Positions 52,471-61,229 of a stretch of 64,000 bases of DNA are shown here, piece after piece (the first letter of the stretch is position 1; every line of letters begins with the position of its first letter). The position numbers and the translations under genes are program-made. The DNA comes from Pedobacter terrae (lineage in GTDB: Bacteria > Bacteroidota > Bacteroidia > Sphingobacteriales > Sphingobacteriaceae): contig NZ_FNCH01000015.1 in assembly GCF_900100705.1 (NCBI RefSeq), forward strand, positions 55,306 through 119,305, written 5' to 3'. The notes below the pieces were generated by a model. That model was not told where the DNA came from, did not search any database, and saw nothing but the letters and a program-made list of their open reading frames with translations.

Positions 52471-54873
52471 GTGCAAAAACTATTTGTCTTTTTATTCCTT
52501 TTAATCAGTCCGGCATTTTTATTCGGCCAGCAACCTGCTTCGAAGATTAAAATTGTTTCGTTTTCTAAAATAACCGGGGATGTTAAAAATAAGATCAGCT
52601 ATTTACGGAATCCGGTTTTCCAACAGGACAATGCTACCTTAACTTGCGATAGCGCTATTTTTTATAGCGAAAGAAACTATTTCGAGGCTTACAAAAGCGT
52701 TCATATCCATCAGGAAACTACAGATATCTATTCCGATCAGCTACAATATGATGGGAATAAAAAACAAGCACATTTAACCGGAAATGTAAGAATGGTTGAC
52801 CCTACTTCGGTTTTAACCACTAATATCCTCGATTACAATACACTCACTAAAATCGGAACTTATACCAGCGGTGGTAAAATTGTAAACAAAGACGTAACGC
52901 TCACCAGTAAAAATGGTTATTATTTTAGCCAGAGAAATGTAGCGTATTTTAAGTATGATGTAGTAGTGGTTACGCCTCAATCGACCATTAAATCAGATAC
53001 CATGAGTTACAATACCCAGGATAAATGGACCTATTTTTACGGCCCAACCAATATCAAGGGTAAAGATGATGACCTGTATACCGAAAATGGCCAATACAAT
53101 ACTTTAACAGAAGACGCTTTTTTTGGGAAGAAAAACCTCTATACACAGGGTACGCGATCTTTAAAAGGCGATAGTTTATATTATTATGGTAAACAAGGCG
53201 TTGGTAAAGCGGTTAAAAACATTGTTTTTTCTGATACGAAAGATAAAATGAAAATGTTTGGCGATTTAGGTTACTACTACAAACTGGATCAACGGACCTT
53301 GGTTACGCGAAACGCCTATCTGGGAATAGGTACTGAAGACTCGGTAATGGTGAAGAATAAAAAAAGGCCTGATAGCTTATGGATGGGCGCAGATACGCTG
53401 GAAACACAGATGGTACTGCAAAAAACCTTGAAATTAGTCCCCAAAATTTCTATCAAAGCCGATAATCAGGTTGGGGAAGATGATGAAGATGGCGGGAAGA
53501 AAGAAAAAGGTGAACCAAAATATAAACCAGAACCTGAATCAAGCCAAAAAGAAGATAAAAGTAAGCGTAACTCCAGAAATAACAAGGCTGATAAAAAGAA
53601 AAAACAAGGTGATGCTGAAACACAAGACAAACTAAACCTGGATGATAAAACTATCGATAGTTTAAAATCAAAAGTAGATTCACTTGGCAAAGGACTGCCC
53701 AAAGTTAATTTGGACAGTTTGCAAAAAAACAATATTTTAAAGGTAAAAGCCGATTCCATCATAAAAAATCTGCCTAAGCTTAAAACTGATAGCTTGAAAA
53801 AACTAGCTGACAAAACCAATTCGATTACAAAAAACGTATCGAAAACCAAAATCGATAGTTTGAAGAAAAAGATTACCGACAAAGCTTCCCCATTGGTAAA
53901 GGATATTTCGAAAGCCAATGTTGACAGCCTGCAAAAGAATATTACAAAACCTGGCAGTAAAGATAATTTGACAAAAGTTCTCGGGAATTTAAAAGCCGGT
54001 GCATTAAAAACGGATACGGCTAAATTTAATCCGGCTGATACCGTTCAAACGCGTATTATAAAGGCTTACCATGGGGTAAAGATTTTTAAAACGAATATAC
54101 AGGCCAAAACCGACAGTCTGTTTTATACCAGTGCCGATTCTACCCTACGTTGCTACAGCAACCCAATCATCTGGTCGGAAGGCTCACAGCAGGTTGGCGA
54201 CACTATATTTGTTCAGTTCAAGAATAAGAAACTAAATAATTTACAGGCTTTTAGGAATGCATTTTTAGTAAATACGCCAAAAGATTCTTTAAGGTTTAAC
54301 CAAATAAAAGGAAGGTTGATGACAGGTTTCTTTACCAACGGGAAATTCAAAACCTTGTATGTGGATGGCAACGCCGAAAGCATTTATTATACGCAGGATG
54401 ACAGCACAAAGGTGTATAAGGAAATGAACCAAACCCTAAGCAGCAGGATCAAGTTCATCTTTAAGGATAAGGAAAATGCCATTGAGGAGATTGTATATAT
54501 TAAAGGAATAGAGGGGGCTTTGAATCCTGAAAATACAATTGCAAAAGATCATGTATTGAAAGGGTTTTCGTGGAAACCTACCGAACGTCCGAAATCAAAG
54601 AAAGATGCAATAGGCTCATCTGGTAAAGCAAAACCGAAAGCAAAAGCGAAAACAGTTGTGCCCAAAACTGGGACTGGTGCAAAAGCAGCAGCAAGCAAAC
54701 CATCAACGACGACACCCGCTGTTAAACCCAAAATTACCTTAGGGAAAGATAGTTTAAAAGATGATAAGAAATTGCCTCAAACAAAACCAGCAGACACGTC
54801 CAACTTTGGTATTAAACCCATCTTGCCGAAAAAAGACTCGGCTCAGGTGAAAAAAGCAGTTGGTAAGATGTAG
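52471..54873 (+). CDS. OstA/LptA-like lipopolysaccharide transport protein
   Basis: An 800-residue exported protein beginning at a GTG (signal QKLFVFLFLLISPAFLFGQQ). Residues about 20-330 carry OstA-like beta-repeats (LTGNVRMVDPTSVLTTNILD, YYFSQRNVAYFKYDVVVV) as in LptA/OstA proteins that bridge LPS across the periplasm. A Lys-rich stretch from about 320 to 530 contains repeated DSLKK/DSLQK words (IDSLKKKI, VDSLQKNI). A second OstA-like domain follows (PADTVQTRIIKAYHGVKIF ... MTGFFTNGKFKTLYVDGNAES), then a Lys/Pro/Ala tail. This long form is common in Bacteroidota. Confidence 0.85.
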   Translation: MQKLFVFLFLLISPAFLFGQQPASKIKIVSFSKITGDVKNKISYLRNPVFQQDNATLTCDSAIFYSERNYFEAYKSVHIHQETTDIYSDQLQYDGNKKQAHLTGNVRMVDPTSVLTTNILDYNTLTKIGTYTSGGKIVNKDVTLTSKNGYYFSQRNVAYFKYDVVVVTPQSTIKSDTMSYNTQDKWTYFYGPTNIKGKDDDLYTENGQYNTLTEDAFFGKKNLYTQGTRSLKGDSLYYYGKQGVGKAVKNIVFSDTKDKMKMFGDLGYYYKLDQRTLVTRNAYLGIGTEDSVMVKNKKRPDSLWMGADTLETQMVLQKTLKLVPKISIKADNQVGEDDEDGGKKEKGEPKYKPEPESSQKEDKSKRNSRNNKADKKKKQGDAETQDKLNLDDKTIDSLKSKVDSLGKGLPKVNLDSLQKNNILKVKADSIIKNLPKLKTDSLKKLADKTNSITKNVSKTKIDSLKKKITDKASPLVKDISKANVDSLQKNITKPGSKDNLTKVLGNLKAGALKTDTAKFNPADTVQTRIIKAYHGVKIFKTNIQAKTDSLFYTSADSTLRCYSNPIIWSEGSQQVGDTIFVQFKNKKLNNLQAFRNAFLVNTPKDSLRFNQIKGRLMTGFFTNGKFKTLYVDGNAESIYYTQDDSTKVYKEMNQTLSSRIKFIFKDKENAIEEIVYIKGIEGALNPENTIAKDHVLKGFSWKPTERPKSKKDAIGSSGKAKPKAKAKTVVPKTGTGAKAAASKPSTTTPAVKPKITLGKDSLKDDKKLPQTKPADTSNFGIKPILPKKDSAQVKKAVGKM

Positions 54874-54909
54874 TTTTTGCTATTCGCTAAATAATGGTTA
54901 AATTTATTT

Positions 54910-55131
54910 ATGGATTTACAATCAGAAAAACTAAATGTACTTCAACAGATCATTAATTCCAATGATGAAAGTCTAATAAGGGATATTAAATCGCTAATTA
55001 CTGCAAGAGACCTTGACTGGTTTGATGAATTAAACAGTAACCAGCAAAGCGACATTATAGAAGGTATAAATCAACTTGATCGTGGAGAAAGTTTTAGTCA
55101 CGAAGAGGCTAAAAAAAGATTTAGTGTATAA
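54910..55131 (+). CDS. Antitoxin of a type II toxin-antitoxin pair
   Basis: The 73-residue acidic protein (MDLQSEKLNVLQQIINSNDES) ends HEEAKKRFSV, typical of small addiction-module antitoxins paired with RelE/ParE toxins. Its stop overlaps the toxin ATG by one base (TAATG). The toxin gene is frameshifted, so the pair is presumably silent. Confidence 0.8.
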   Translation: MDLQSEKLNVLQQIINSNDESLIRDIKSLITARDLDWFDELNSNQQSDIIEGINQLDRGESFSHEEAKKRFSV

Positions 55132-55432
55132 TGGATATTATTTGGTCTAAAAAGGCTGGTGAAACTTTCCAAAAAAACATTGATTATCTAAAAGAAAACT
55201 GGACAAAACAGAGGTGAAAAAATTCGTAACCAGAGTTTTTAGTTATCTTGAAACGCTGTCTGAAGAACCACTAATATCAAGAAAAACTTATAAAACAAAA
55301 AATACTCATATCGGCATCATCATACCATATATATCAGTTGTGTATCGAATCAAACCAAAGAGCAACACTTTAGAGATCGTGACTTTTATAGATAATCGAC
55401 AAAGTGATAAAAAGAAAAAAAGATTTTTATAA
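55131..55432 (+). pseudogene. RelE/ParE-type toxin with a one-base deletion
   Basis: The frame starts MDIIWSKKAGETFQKNIDYL and continues to a TGA at 55,215-55,217. Reading resumes in the next frame at GAG GTG AAA (EVKKFVTRVFSYLETLSEEP) and continues to a normal stop at 55,432 with the ParE-like end VVYRIKPKSNTLEIVTFIDN. Adding one A to the AAAA run at 55,205-55,208 restores one 101-codon frame. The active-site arginine and the C-terminal strands are otherwise present. Confidence 0.8.
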
Positions 55433-56008
55433 TTAAATCTCTTTTAAAAAAGCCACCATCTTGTTTAATGCAATAGCCCTGTGGCTAATTTTATTCTTCT
55501 CTGCGAGATCCATTTCAGCAAACGTTAGCTCATAACCATCTGGTTGGAAGACAGGATCATAACCAAAACCCTTAGAACCTGATAACGCTGTTCTGATGGT
55601 CCCTTCTATTACCCCTTCAAAAATATGGTTTTGACCATTCTGCATTAAGGAGATTACTGTTTTAAACCTTGCTTTTCTATTGGGATTTCCCTCAAGCTTG
55701 CCCAAAACCATTTGAATATTTTCCAAGCTATCCCTGCTGCCAGAATATCGGGCTGAGTAAACGCCAGGTTCATTATTTAAAGCTTCAACCTCTAAACCGC
55801 TATCATCAGCAAAACAATCCAAATTAAAATGTTTAACCACATAACTGCTCTTTAAAGTTGCATTGCCTTCAAAAGTATTAGCAGTTTCAGGAATATCAAC
55901 AAAACAGCCAATGTCTTCCAGATTTAACACTTCATATTTTCCTGCAAGTGCAGCACGTATTTCTTCGGTTTTATGTTGGTTATTGGTCGCAAATACAAGT
56001 TTCTTCAT
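55433..56008 (-). CDS. rdgB: Non-canonical purine NTP pyrophosphatase (RdgB/HAM1)
   Basis: A 191-residue enzyme that removes ITP, dITP and XTP from the nucleotide pool. Landmarks are KLVFATNNQHKTEEIRAAL at the N-terminus, FADDSGLEVEALNNEPGVYS, SARYSGS and GSKGFGYDPVFQPDGYELTF. The normal length is present. It is convergent with the toxin-antitoxin pair, with its stop directly adjacent. Confidence 0.95.
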   Translation of the reverse strand: MKKLVFATNNQHKTEEIRAALAGKYEVLNLEDIGCFVDIPETANTFEGNATLKSSYVVKHFNLDCFADDSGLEVEALNNEPGVYSARYSGSRDSLENIQMVLGKLEGNPNRKARFKTVISLMQNGQNHIFEGVIEGTIRTALSGSKGFGYDPVFQPDGYELTFAEMDLAEKNKISHRAIALNKMVAFLKEI

Positions 56009-56121
56009 TAAAAAAAGTTGAAAGGTTAAAAAATTGGAATATGAAAAGATTAAGGCTTCTATATAAATTCTGTGCGATCAAATCTTGATACCTGATACTA
56101 ACTACTTTATACTACGCAAAG

Positions 56122-56775
56122 CTATTTAATTTTCTGAAGATGCCCCCACAGTGTTTTTTTAGCATTTAAATCGCTATCCAGATGATGGAGATTTGGAGCA
56201 AAGATAATTCTGGTGGTTTCATGAAAGATGATTTCATTCTGCCAGGTAAGGTTCAATCTCAGGTCGGCAAATTCCACCCCAAAAGATAACATAATGGCAG
56301 GTTTGAAAAACCGGTGCAATTCCAAGAAATCTGTCCCTTTATAATTTGAATAATTCAGAAGGGCAAAATCGGGCGTACCCAAATCTACAGCTTTAACAAT
56401 TTTCCGCAACAGTTCTCTACCCTGTTCGGTACTTACATCATGCTCACTATCATTGACCAAAATGAGTACTGATTTTTTATTTCCACCCAAAAATTTAAAT
56501 GTTTTTTCAGGTGCAGATTCGGCCGCAATATGCGGAATTTCAGGGCCTTGCGGATAGATTTTAGTGGAATTTGTAGGATTAATCTCAGGAATTTGCGCTG
56601 TTTCTGGCTTTAAAACAGGTTCTTCAGCTACTTTAACAGAAACATTTTCGGCATTAAAAACTGGCTCAGCATTACGTAAAGGCAGAATTTCTACGTTTTC
56701 ATCCTTTACCAGGAAAACCTCTTCAGTAAAAAATAAACGTAAAGCATTCGCATTGTTGGTAACCTGGTTTTCCAT
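56122..56775 (-). CDS. Uncharacterised 217-residue protein upstream of rdgB
   Basis: The N-terminal 90 residues are low-complexity (VAEEPVLKPETAQIPEINPT), and the C-terminal 125 residues form an alpha/beta domain: KKSVLILVNDSEHDVS, DFALLNYSNYKGTDFLELHR and FKPAIMLSFGVEFADLRLNL. Its ATG is followed by a typical start (MENQVTNNANALRLFF). It lies 113 bp upstream of rdgB on the same strand. I do not recognise a family; a resemblance to the uracil-DNA-glycosylase-like fold of DNA polymerase accessory subunits is only a guess. Confidence 0.7.
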   Translation of the reverse strand: MENQVTNNANALRLFFTEEVFLVKDENVEILPLRNAEPVFNAENVSVKVAEEPVLKPETAQIPEINPTNSTKIYPQGPEIPHIAAESAPEKTFKFLGGNKKSVLILVNDSEHDVSTEQGRELLRKIVKAVDLGTPDFALLNYSNYKGTDFLELHRFFKPAIMLSFGVEFADLRLNLTWQNEIIFHETTRIIFAPNLHHLDSDLNAKKTLWGHLQKIK

Positions 56776-56879
56776 TCGTATTTTTGTTGGATAATAATTT
56801 CTGTTAAAATTAGTTAAATATCTTATAATAGCCCTGCTAATTGTTACTTTTATCCCTTAAAATTTATAGAGTGCTCTGC

Positions 56880-57467
56880 GTGAAGAAAGCTTACTCCCTA
56901 TTCGTTTTCAGCTTTATTTATAGCATTTCGTTTGCACAAAACGTTGCTGTGGTAAACGGAAAATCAATAAGTGCTAAAGAATTTATGTGGGCTTACAAAA
57001 AAAGCCATAACGGAAATGTCAGTGTGCCGTATGATACTTTACAAGCCTATTTAAACTTGTACATAAATTTTAAGCTTAAGGTGTTAGATGCCCGCGAAAT
57101 GGGATTGGATAAAGACGCAGATTACCAGGAAGAAATTAAAACTTATGAAAATGCATTGGCCACACATAAAAAAGTTGGGGTGAGTAGCAAAGACCAGGAT
57201 TTCTTATTGAATGAATACCGGGAAGGTGTTTTAATGTTCAATGTTTCGGAACAAAAAATCTGGAATAAGGCACAAGAAGATGAGCAGGCGATAAATGAAT
57301 TTTACACTAAAAACCAACAAAATTACAATAAACCGCTAAACGAAGTGCTGGGAGCGGTAATTGCTGATTATCAACAGCGTTTAGAAGAAAAATGGCTAAA
57401 AAGCCTGAAACAAAAATATCAGATTAAAATTAATGAAAGCGAGCTGAAGAAGCTTGCTAAGTTATAA
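56880..57467 (+). CDS. SurA/PrsA-like periplasmic protein without a PPIase domain
   Basis: The GTG at 56,880 (VKKAYSLFVFSFIYSISFAQ) gives a clean signal peptide and 195 residues; upstream TTG/GTG frames lack support. The N-terminus after the signal (VAVVNGKSISAKEFMWAYKK) is the SurA-type chaperone fold, and helices continue to the end without the parvulin signature. It is followed by a full SurA-like isomerase 54 bp later, so it is probably a divergent or truncated paralogue in the same operon. Confidence 0.8.
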   Translation: MKKAYSLFVFSFIYSISFAQNVAVVNGKSISAKEFMWAYKKSHNGNVSVPYDTLQAYLNLYINFKLKVLDAREMGLDKDADYQEEIKTYENALATHKKVGVSSKDQDFLLNEYREGVLMFNVSEQKIWNKAQEDEQAINEFYTKNQQNYNKPLNEVLGAVIADYQQRLEEKWLKSLKQKYQIKINESELKKLAKL

Positions 57468-57495
57468 CCAACCTGATTTTTTTGACGATTAGTAT

Positions 57496-57503
57496 TAAAT
57501 TTG
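57496..57503 (+). promoter_or_regulatory. -7 box of the SurA-type gene
   Basis: TAAATTTG matches TAnnTTTG, 18 bases before the ATG. The nearest upstream TTTG (57,481-57,484) is only 11 bases away, so the -33 element is not ideal. Confidence 0.35.
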
Positions 57504-57521
57504 AAAAATATAACAAATAGA

Positions 57522-58883
57522 ATGAAAAAAGTTTTTTTAGTAGCAACCGCTTTAATTTGCCTGTTTTTAAACAGTTTTGCTCAAAAACATACTGTAGATA
57601 AAGTTGCTGCTGTTGTAGGGAATAATATTATCCTGCTATCTGACTTAAACCAGCAATACACGCAATATCTTTATCAGGGAAACCAGCCGAACAATGATAT
57701 TAAGTGTAAAATATTACAACAAACCTTGACCCAAAAATTACTTAAACAACAGGCCGAAATCGATTCGGTAATGGTTGAAGATGGCGCTGTTGATGATGAA
57801 GTAAACAAACGTATGCGTTATAGTATGCAGCGTGCCGGCGGGCAGGAGCGTTTGGAGCAGTTCTTAAACAAATCGGTATTACAATATAAAGATGAAATCA
57901 GACCATCGATAAAAGACGAATTGATTGCAAATAAAATGCAGCAAAAAATTACCGAAAACATTAATGTTACGCCAATGGAAGTAGAGAAATACTTCAAATC
58001 ATTAGGCGATAGCATCCCGGAATTCAATACAGAAGTTGAAGTTGGTGAAATCATTCTAAACCCCAAGTTAACCAAGGCAGAAAAACAGAAATTCCGCGAT
58101 AAGATTGAAGCACTTCGTTTAAGGGTTAAAAGTGGCGAAGATATGGGTGTTTTAGCCAAAACCTATTCTGAAGATCCGGGTTCTGCATCAGATGGTGGTG
58201 ATTATGGTTTTATTGATAGAAACACCATGGTTAAAGAATTTACAGCCTGGGCATTTAAATTAAAAGCCGGAGAAATTTCGCCAGTGTTCGAGACTGATTA
58301 TGGCTTCCACTTTTTGCAGGTTTTAGAGCGTAGAGGCGAGCAGGTACACGTTAGACACATTTTAATTATGCCTAAAACTACACCAGAAAGCCTAACACGT
58401 TTAAAGTTACACGCAGATAGTATTTATAATAACCTTATGGGTAAAAAATTAAGTTTCGCTGCTGCTGCAAATCTTTATTCAGATAATAAAGAAACTAAAT
58501 ACAATGGCGGTATGATGCTTAATGCCCAGGATGTTCAGGCAAGAAGTACCTTTATTCCGGTTGATAAACTAGATCCTTCGGTATTTTTGGTAATCGACAG
58601 CATGAAAATCGGTGGTATTTCCAAACCCGATTTATTTACTGCAGCCGATGGAAAACAAGGCTACCGCATTTTATATCTAAAATCTAAAATTCCACCACAC
58701 AAAGCAAATTTAGCGCAAGATTTCCCAAAAATCAGAGATGCCGCACAAAGTGATAAAATTAATCGTACTTTAAGCGAATGGTTTCAAAAACGTCGCGAAA
58801 GTACATACATTAAAATCGATGACGAATTTAATAACTGTGATGAATTAAAAATCTGGACAAAAACCACTACAGCCGCAAAATAA
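57522..58883 (+). CDS. SurA-type periplasmic peptidyl-prolyl isomerase
   Basis: From the ATG at 57,522 (MKKVFLVATALICLFLNSFA) the protein has 453 residues with a signal peptide. The chaperone N-domain (VDKVAAVVGNNIILLSDLNQ) is followed by two parvulin domains: residues about 175-270 (VGEIILNPKLTKAE, TYSEDPGSASDGGDYGFIDR) and about 285-385 (HVRHILIMPKTTPESL, LYSDNKETKYNGGMM). It assists folding of outer-membrane proteins. A -7 box TAAATTTG lies at 57,496-57,503. The MoxR gene follows after five bases. Confidence 0.92.
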   Translation: MKKVFLVATALICLFLNSFAQKHTVDKVAAVVGNNIILLSDLNQQYTQYLYQGNQPNNDIKCKILQQTLTQKLLKQQAEIDSVMVEDGAVDDEVNKRMRYSMQRAGGQERLEQFLNKSVLQYKDEIRPSIKDELIANKMQQKITENINVTPMEVEKYFKSLGDSIPEFNTEVEVGEIILNPKLTKAEKQKFRDKIEALRLRVKSGEDMGVLAKTYSEDPGSASDGGDYGFIDRNTMVKEFTAWAFKLKAGEISPVFETDYGFHFLQVLERRGEQVHVRHILIMPKTTPESLTRLKLHADSIYNNLMGKKLSFAAAANLYSDNKETKYNGGMMLNAQDVQARSTFIPVDKLDPSVFLVIDSMKIGGISKPDLFTAADGKQGYRILYLKSKIPPHKANLAQDFPKIRDAAQSDKINRTLSEWFQKRRESTYIKIDDEFNNCDELKIWTKTTTAAK

Positions 58884-58888
58884 CACCA

Positions 58889-59851
58889 ATGCAGTATAAG
58901 AACGAAGTAGAAGCTGTTGATGCACTTAATCAATCTTTCAACAACATTAAAGCTGAAATAAGCAAGGTAGTAGTTGGACAGGATGACATCATAAAATCTG
59001 TTTTAATCGCCATTTTTAGCAACGGACATTGTCTGTTGGTTGGCGTACCCGGATTGGCTAAAACTTTACTTGTACAAACTGTGGCTTCCGTTCTCGATCT
59101 TAATTTCAACCGGATCCAGTTTACACCAGATCTGATGCCGAGCGACATTATCGGTGCGGAGATTTTAGGAGAAGACAGGCACTTTAAATTTATAAAAGGG
59201 CCTGTTTTTTCCAATATTATCCTGGCTGATGAAATTAACCGTACACCGCCAAAAACGCAGGCGGCGCTGTTAGAGGCCATGCAGGAGAAATCGGTAACCG
59301 CAGCCGGGCAAACACATACCTTGCCTAAGCCATTTTTCGTTCTGGCTACGCAAAACCCAATTGAGCAGGAAGGAACATATCCCCTACCAGAAGCTCAGTT
59401 AGACCGTTTCATGTTCAACATTCAGTTAAACTATCCTGCCTTTGCAGATGAGTTGAACATCGTAAAAAACACCACCAGTAATAAAACCACCCAGCTGCAG
59501 AAAATTATCCATGCAGATGATATCCAATATTTCCAGAAACTGATCCGTGATATTCCCGTAACGGATAATGTACTGGAATATGCTGTAAAACTAGCAACGA
59601 AAACCCGTCCGAATACAGAATTTGCTACCGATGCAGTAAACAAATACATCAGCTGGGGCGCTGGTCCGCGTGCTTCGCAATTTTTGGTACTGGGTGCAAA
59701 ATGCCATGCGGCAGTAACCGGAAAATACTCACCTGATATTGAAGATGTAAAAGCAGTTGCCGAACCTATTTTACGTCACCGCATTGTGCGTAATTACCGC
59801 GCAGAAGCCGAAGGCTTATCAATCGAGAAAATCATTAAAGATTTATTGTAA
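58889..59851 (+). CDS. MoxR-family AAA+ ATPase
   Basis: A 320-residue AAA+ ATPase. Walker A is LLVGVPGLAKTLLVQ, Walker B IILADEINRTPPKTQAALLE, sensor 1 PFFVLATQNPIEQEGTYPLP, and sensor 2/arginine region LDRFMFNIQLNYP. MoxR proteins act as chaperones for metal insertion or von Willebrand-domain proteins. The usual following genes (DUF58, VWA) are absent here; instead it follows the SurA-type gene by five bases, so it may serve envelope protein maturation. Confidence 0.93.
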   Translation: MQYKNEVEAVDALNQSFNNIKAEISKVVVGQDDIIKSVLIAIFSNGHCLLVGVPGLAKTLLVQTVASVLDLNFNRIQFTPDLMPSDIIGAEILGEDRHFKFIKGPVFSNIILADEINRTPPKTQAALLEAMQEKSVTAAGQTHTLPKPFFVLATQNPIEQEGTYPLPEAQLDRFMFNIQLNYPAFADELNIVKNTTSNKTTQLQKIIHADDIQYFQKLIRDIPVTDNVLEYAVKLATKTRPNTEFATDAVNKYISWGAGPRASQFLVLGAKCHAAVTGKYSPDIEDVKAVAEPILRHRIVRNYRAEAEGLSIEKIIKDLL

Positions 59852-59961
59852 AATTTTAGTCGTAGCGTTAACCCGTCCTGATTTTAATATTGGGATCAGA
59901 GCATACTTGCAGGAAAGATGTTAAGCTAAATTTCTCAAAACAGATTTGCATAGAAAAGCCA

Positions 59962-60085
59962 GGCATCTCGACTGAAGCATAGCGAAATGACTGCCCGTAC
60001 AGGCGGGGAGAAATCTATTTACTGTATATGTTGCTTCGCAGAATCTCCCTGTGCTCCGCTGCTTTGCTCTCCGCTCCAAATGACG
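59962..60085. repeat. Dispersed palindromic repeat, family B (composite)
   Basis: GGCATCTCGACTGAAGCATAGCG at the left and CGCTCCAAATGACGG at the right are complementary; the centre holds GAGAAATCTATTTACTGTATATGTTGCTTCGCAGAATCTC. No gene is seen in 59,852-60,142. Confidence 0.55.
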
Positions 60086-60142
60086 GGAATTAAGGAGTTA
60101 TTTACTAAAACCAAACTTACCGCAAACGATTAAATTTGTTTT

Positions 60143-60631
60143 ATGATGGGAGCCCATAAACTTACCGGTGCTATAGCCGCACTAATGGATGAATATAAGA
60201 AAGCAGTTGATGAGCTGATTGAAGTAATTGAACCAATCAGCCAACAGCAACTACTGAAAACTATTGAGCCAGAAAGTTCAAATACAGATTGTATTTCCAT
60301 CCAAACTATTTTAACACATGTAACGGCCTCCATGTTCAGTTATGCCGTTTATATCGAAAACTCCGTCGGATTAGAAACTATCAGGCCGGAAAGATTGCAA
60401 TTTGATCAGGTGGCACCCTATATTTCAAGGCTCCGGGAAGCGTTTAAATATAATCAGGACTTTTTCGCCAGAAATCCCGACCTCATCATGGAAGAGTTCG
60501 ATCAATCGAAAAAGATCATTACAAGGTGGGGGCAGCAATACGATGTAGAACAGATGCTAGAACATGCCATTGTTCATATTTTAAGGCATAGGCGACAGAT
60601 TAAAAATGCTTTAACTACATTTAGTTCTTAA
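60143..60631 (+). CDS. DinB-family putative metal-binding enzyme
   Basis: A 162-residue four-helix-bundle protein of the DinB/YfiT type. Metal-site histidines are in QTILTHVTASMF and MLEHAIVHILRHRRQI. Family members include bacillithiol- and mycothiol-dependent S-transferases, and this bacterium makes bacillithiol, but no specific substrate can be assigned. The start codon is ATG at 60,143 (a second Met follows immediately). The methyltransferase gene starts 10 bases after its stop. Confidence 0.82.
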   Translation: MMGAHKLTGAIAALMDEYKKAVDELIEVIEPISQQQLLKTIEPESSNTDCISIQTILTHVTASMFSYAVYIENSVGLETIRPERLQFDQVAPYISRLREAFKYNQDFFARNPDLIMEEFDQSKKIITRWGQQYDVEQMLEHAIVHILRHRRQIKNALTTFSS

Positions 60632-60641
60632 AACTAAAAAA

Positions 60642-61229
60642 TTGAGCGCTCAAACCAATTTCTATAACCGGTTTTCATTTTTATATCCACTTGTCGATAT
60701 TTTTCTTAAACCTCAAAAGAAAAAATTTTTTGATGAGATTAATCAATTGCCTTATGGAAACCTACTCGAAATCGGTGTTGGTAATGGTTCCCATTTCCCA
60801 TTCTATAAAAACCATAAAATTACTGGAATAGAAATTTCTGCATCAATGCTTAATGTTGCCAAAAAGAATTCAAACAGCGAAATCGAATTATTTCAAATGA
60901 ATGGTGAAGAACTTGAGTTTGCAGAAAATAGTTTTGATTATGTGGTATTATCGCATGTTATTGCTGTTGCAGATCAGCCTGAAAAGCTACTAATGCAATG
61001 CCGCAGGCTTTTAAAACCAGGTGGAAAACTCTTAATTCTAAACCACTTTACGCCAAATAATTGGCTAAAATACTTGGATCGGCTATTTAATTTTTTTTCC
61101 GGATGGTTCCATTTGAAATCTTTATTTTACATGGAGCATATTAAAGCAATTAACCAGTTTAAACTTGAAAAAGAAATCGTTTTAAAACCATTCTCCTATT
61201 TTAAAATTTTAATTTTCACCAAACCTTGA
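60642..61229 (+). CDS. Class I SAM-dependent methyltransferase
   Basis: A 195-residue protein starting at a TTG (60,642, SAQTNFYNRFSFLYPLVD); no ATG occurs before the catalytic domain. Motif I is LLEIGVGNGSHFPFY, followed by ITGIEISASMLNVAKKN and a motif II/III region DYVVLSHVIAVADQP and LLKPGGKLLILNHFTP. It resembles the phosphatidylethanolamine/ubiquinone-type methyltransferases. The last codons overlap the open frame of the following membrane protein. Confidence 0.85.
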   Translation: MSAQTNFYNRFSFLYPLVDIFLKPQKKKFFDEINQLPYGNLLEIGVGNGSHFPFYKNHKITGIEISASMLNVAKKNSNSEIELFQMNGEELEFAENSFDYVVLSHVIAVADQPEKLLMQCRRLLKPGGKLLILNHFTPNNWLKYLDRLFNFFSGWFHLKSLFYMEHIKAINQFKLEKEIVLKPFSYFKILIFTKP

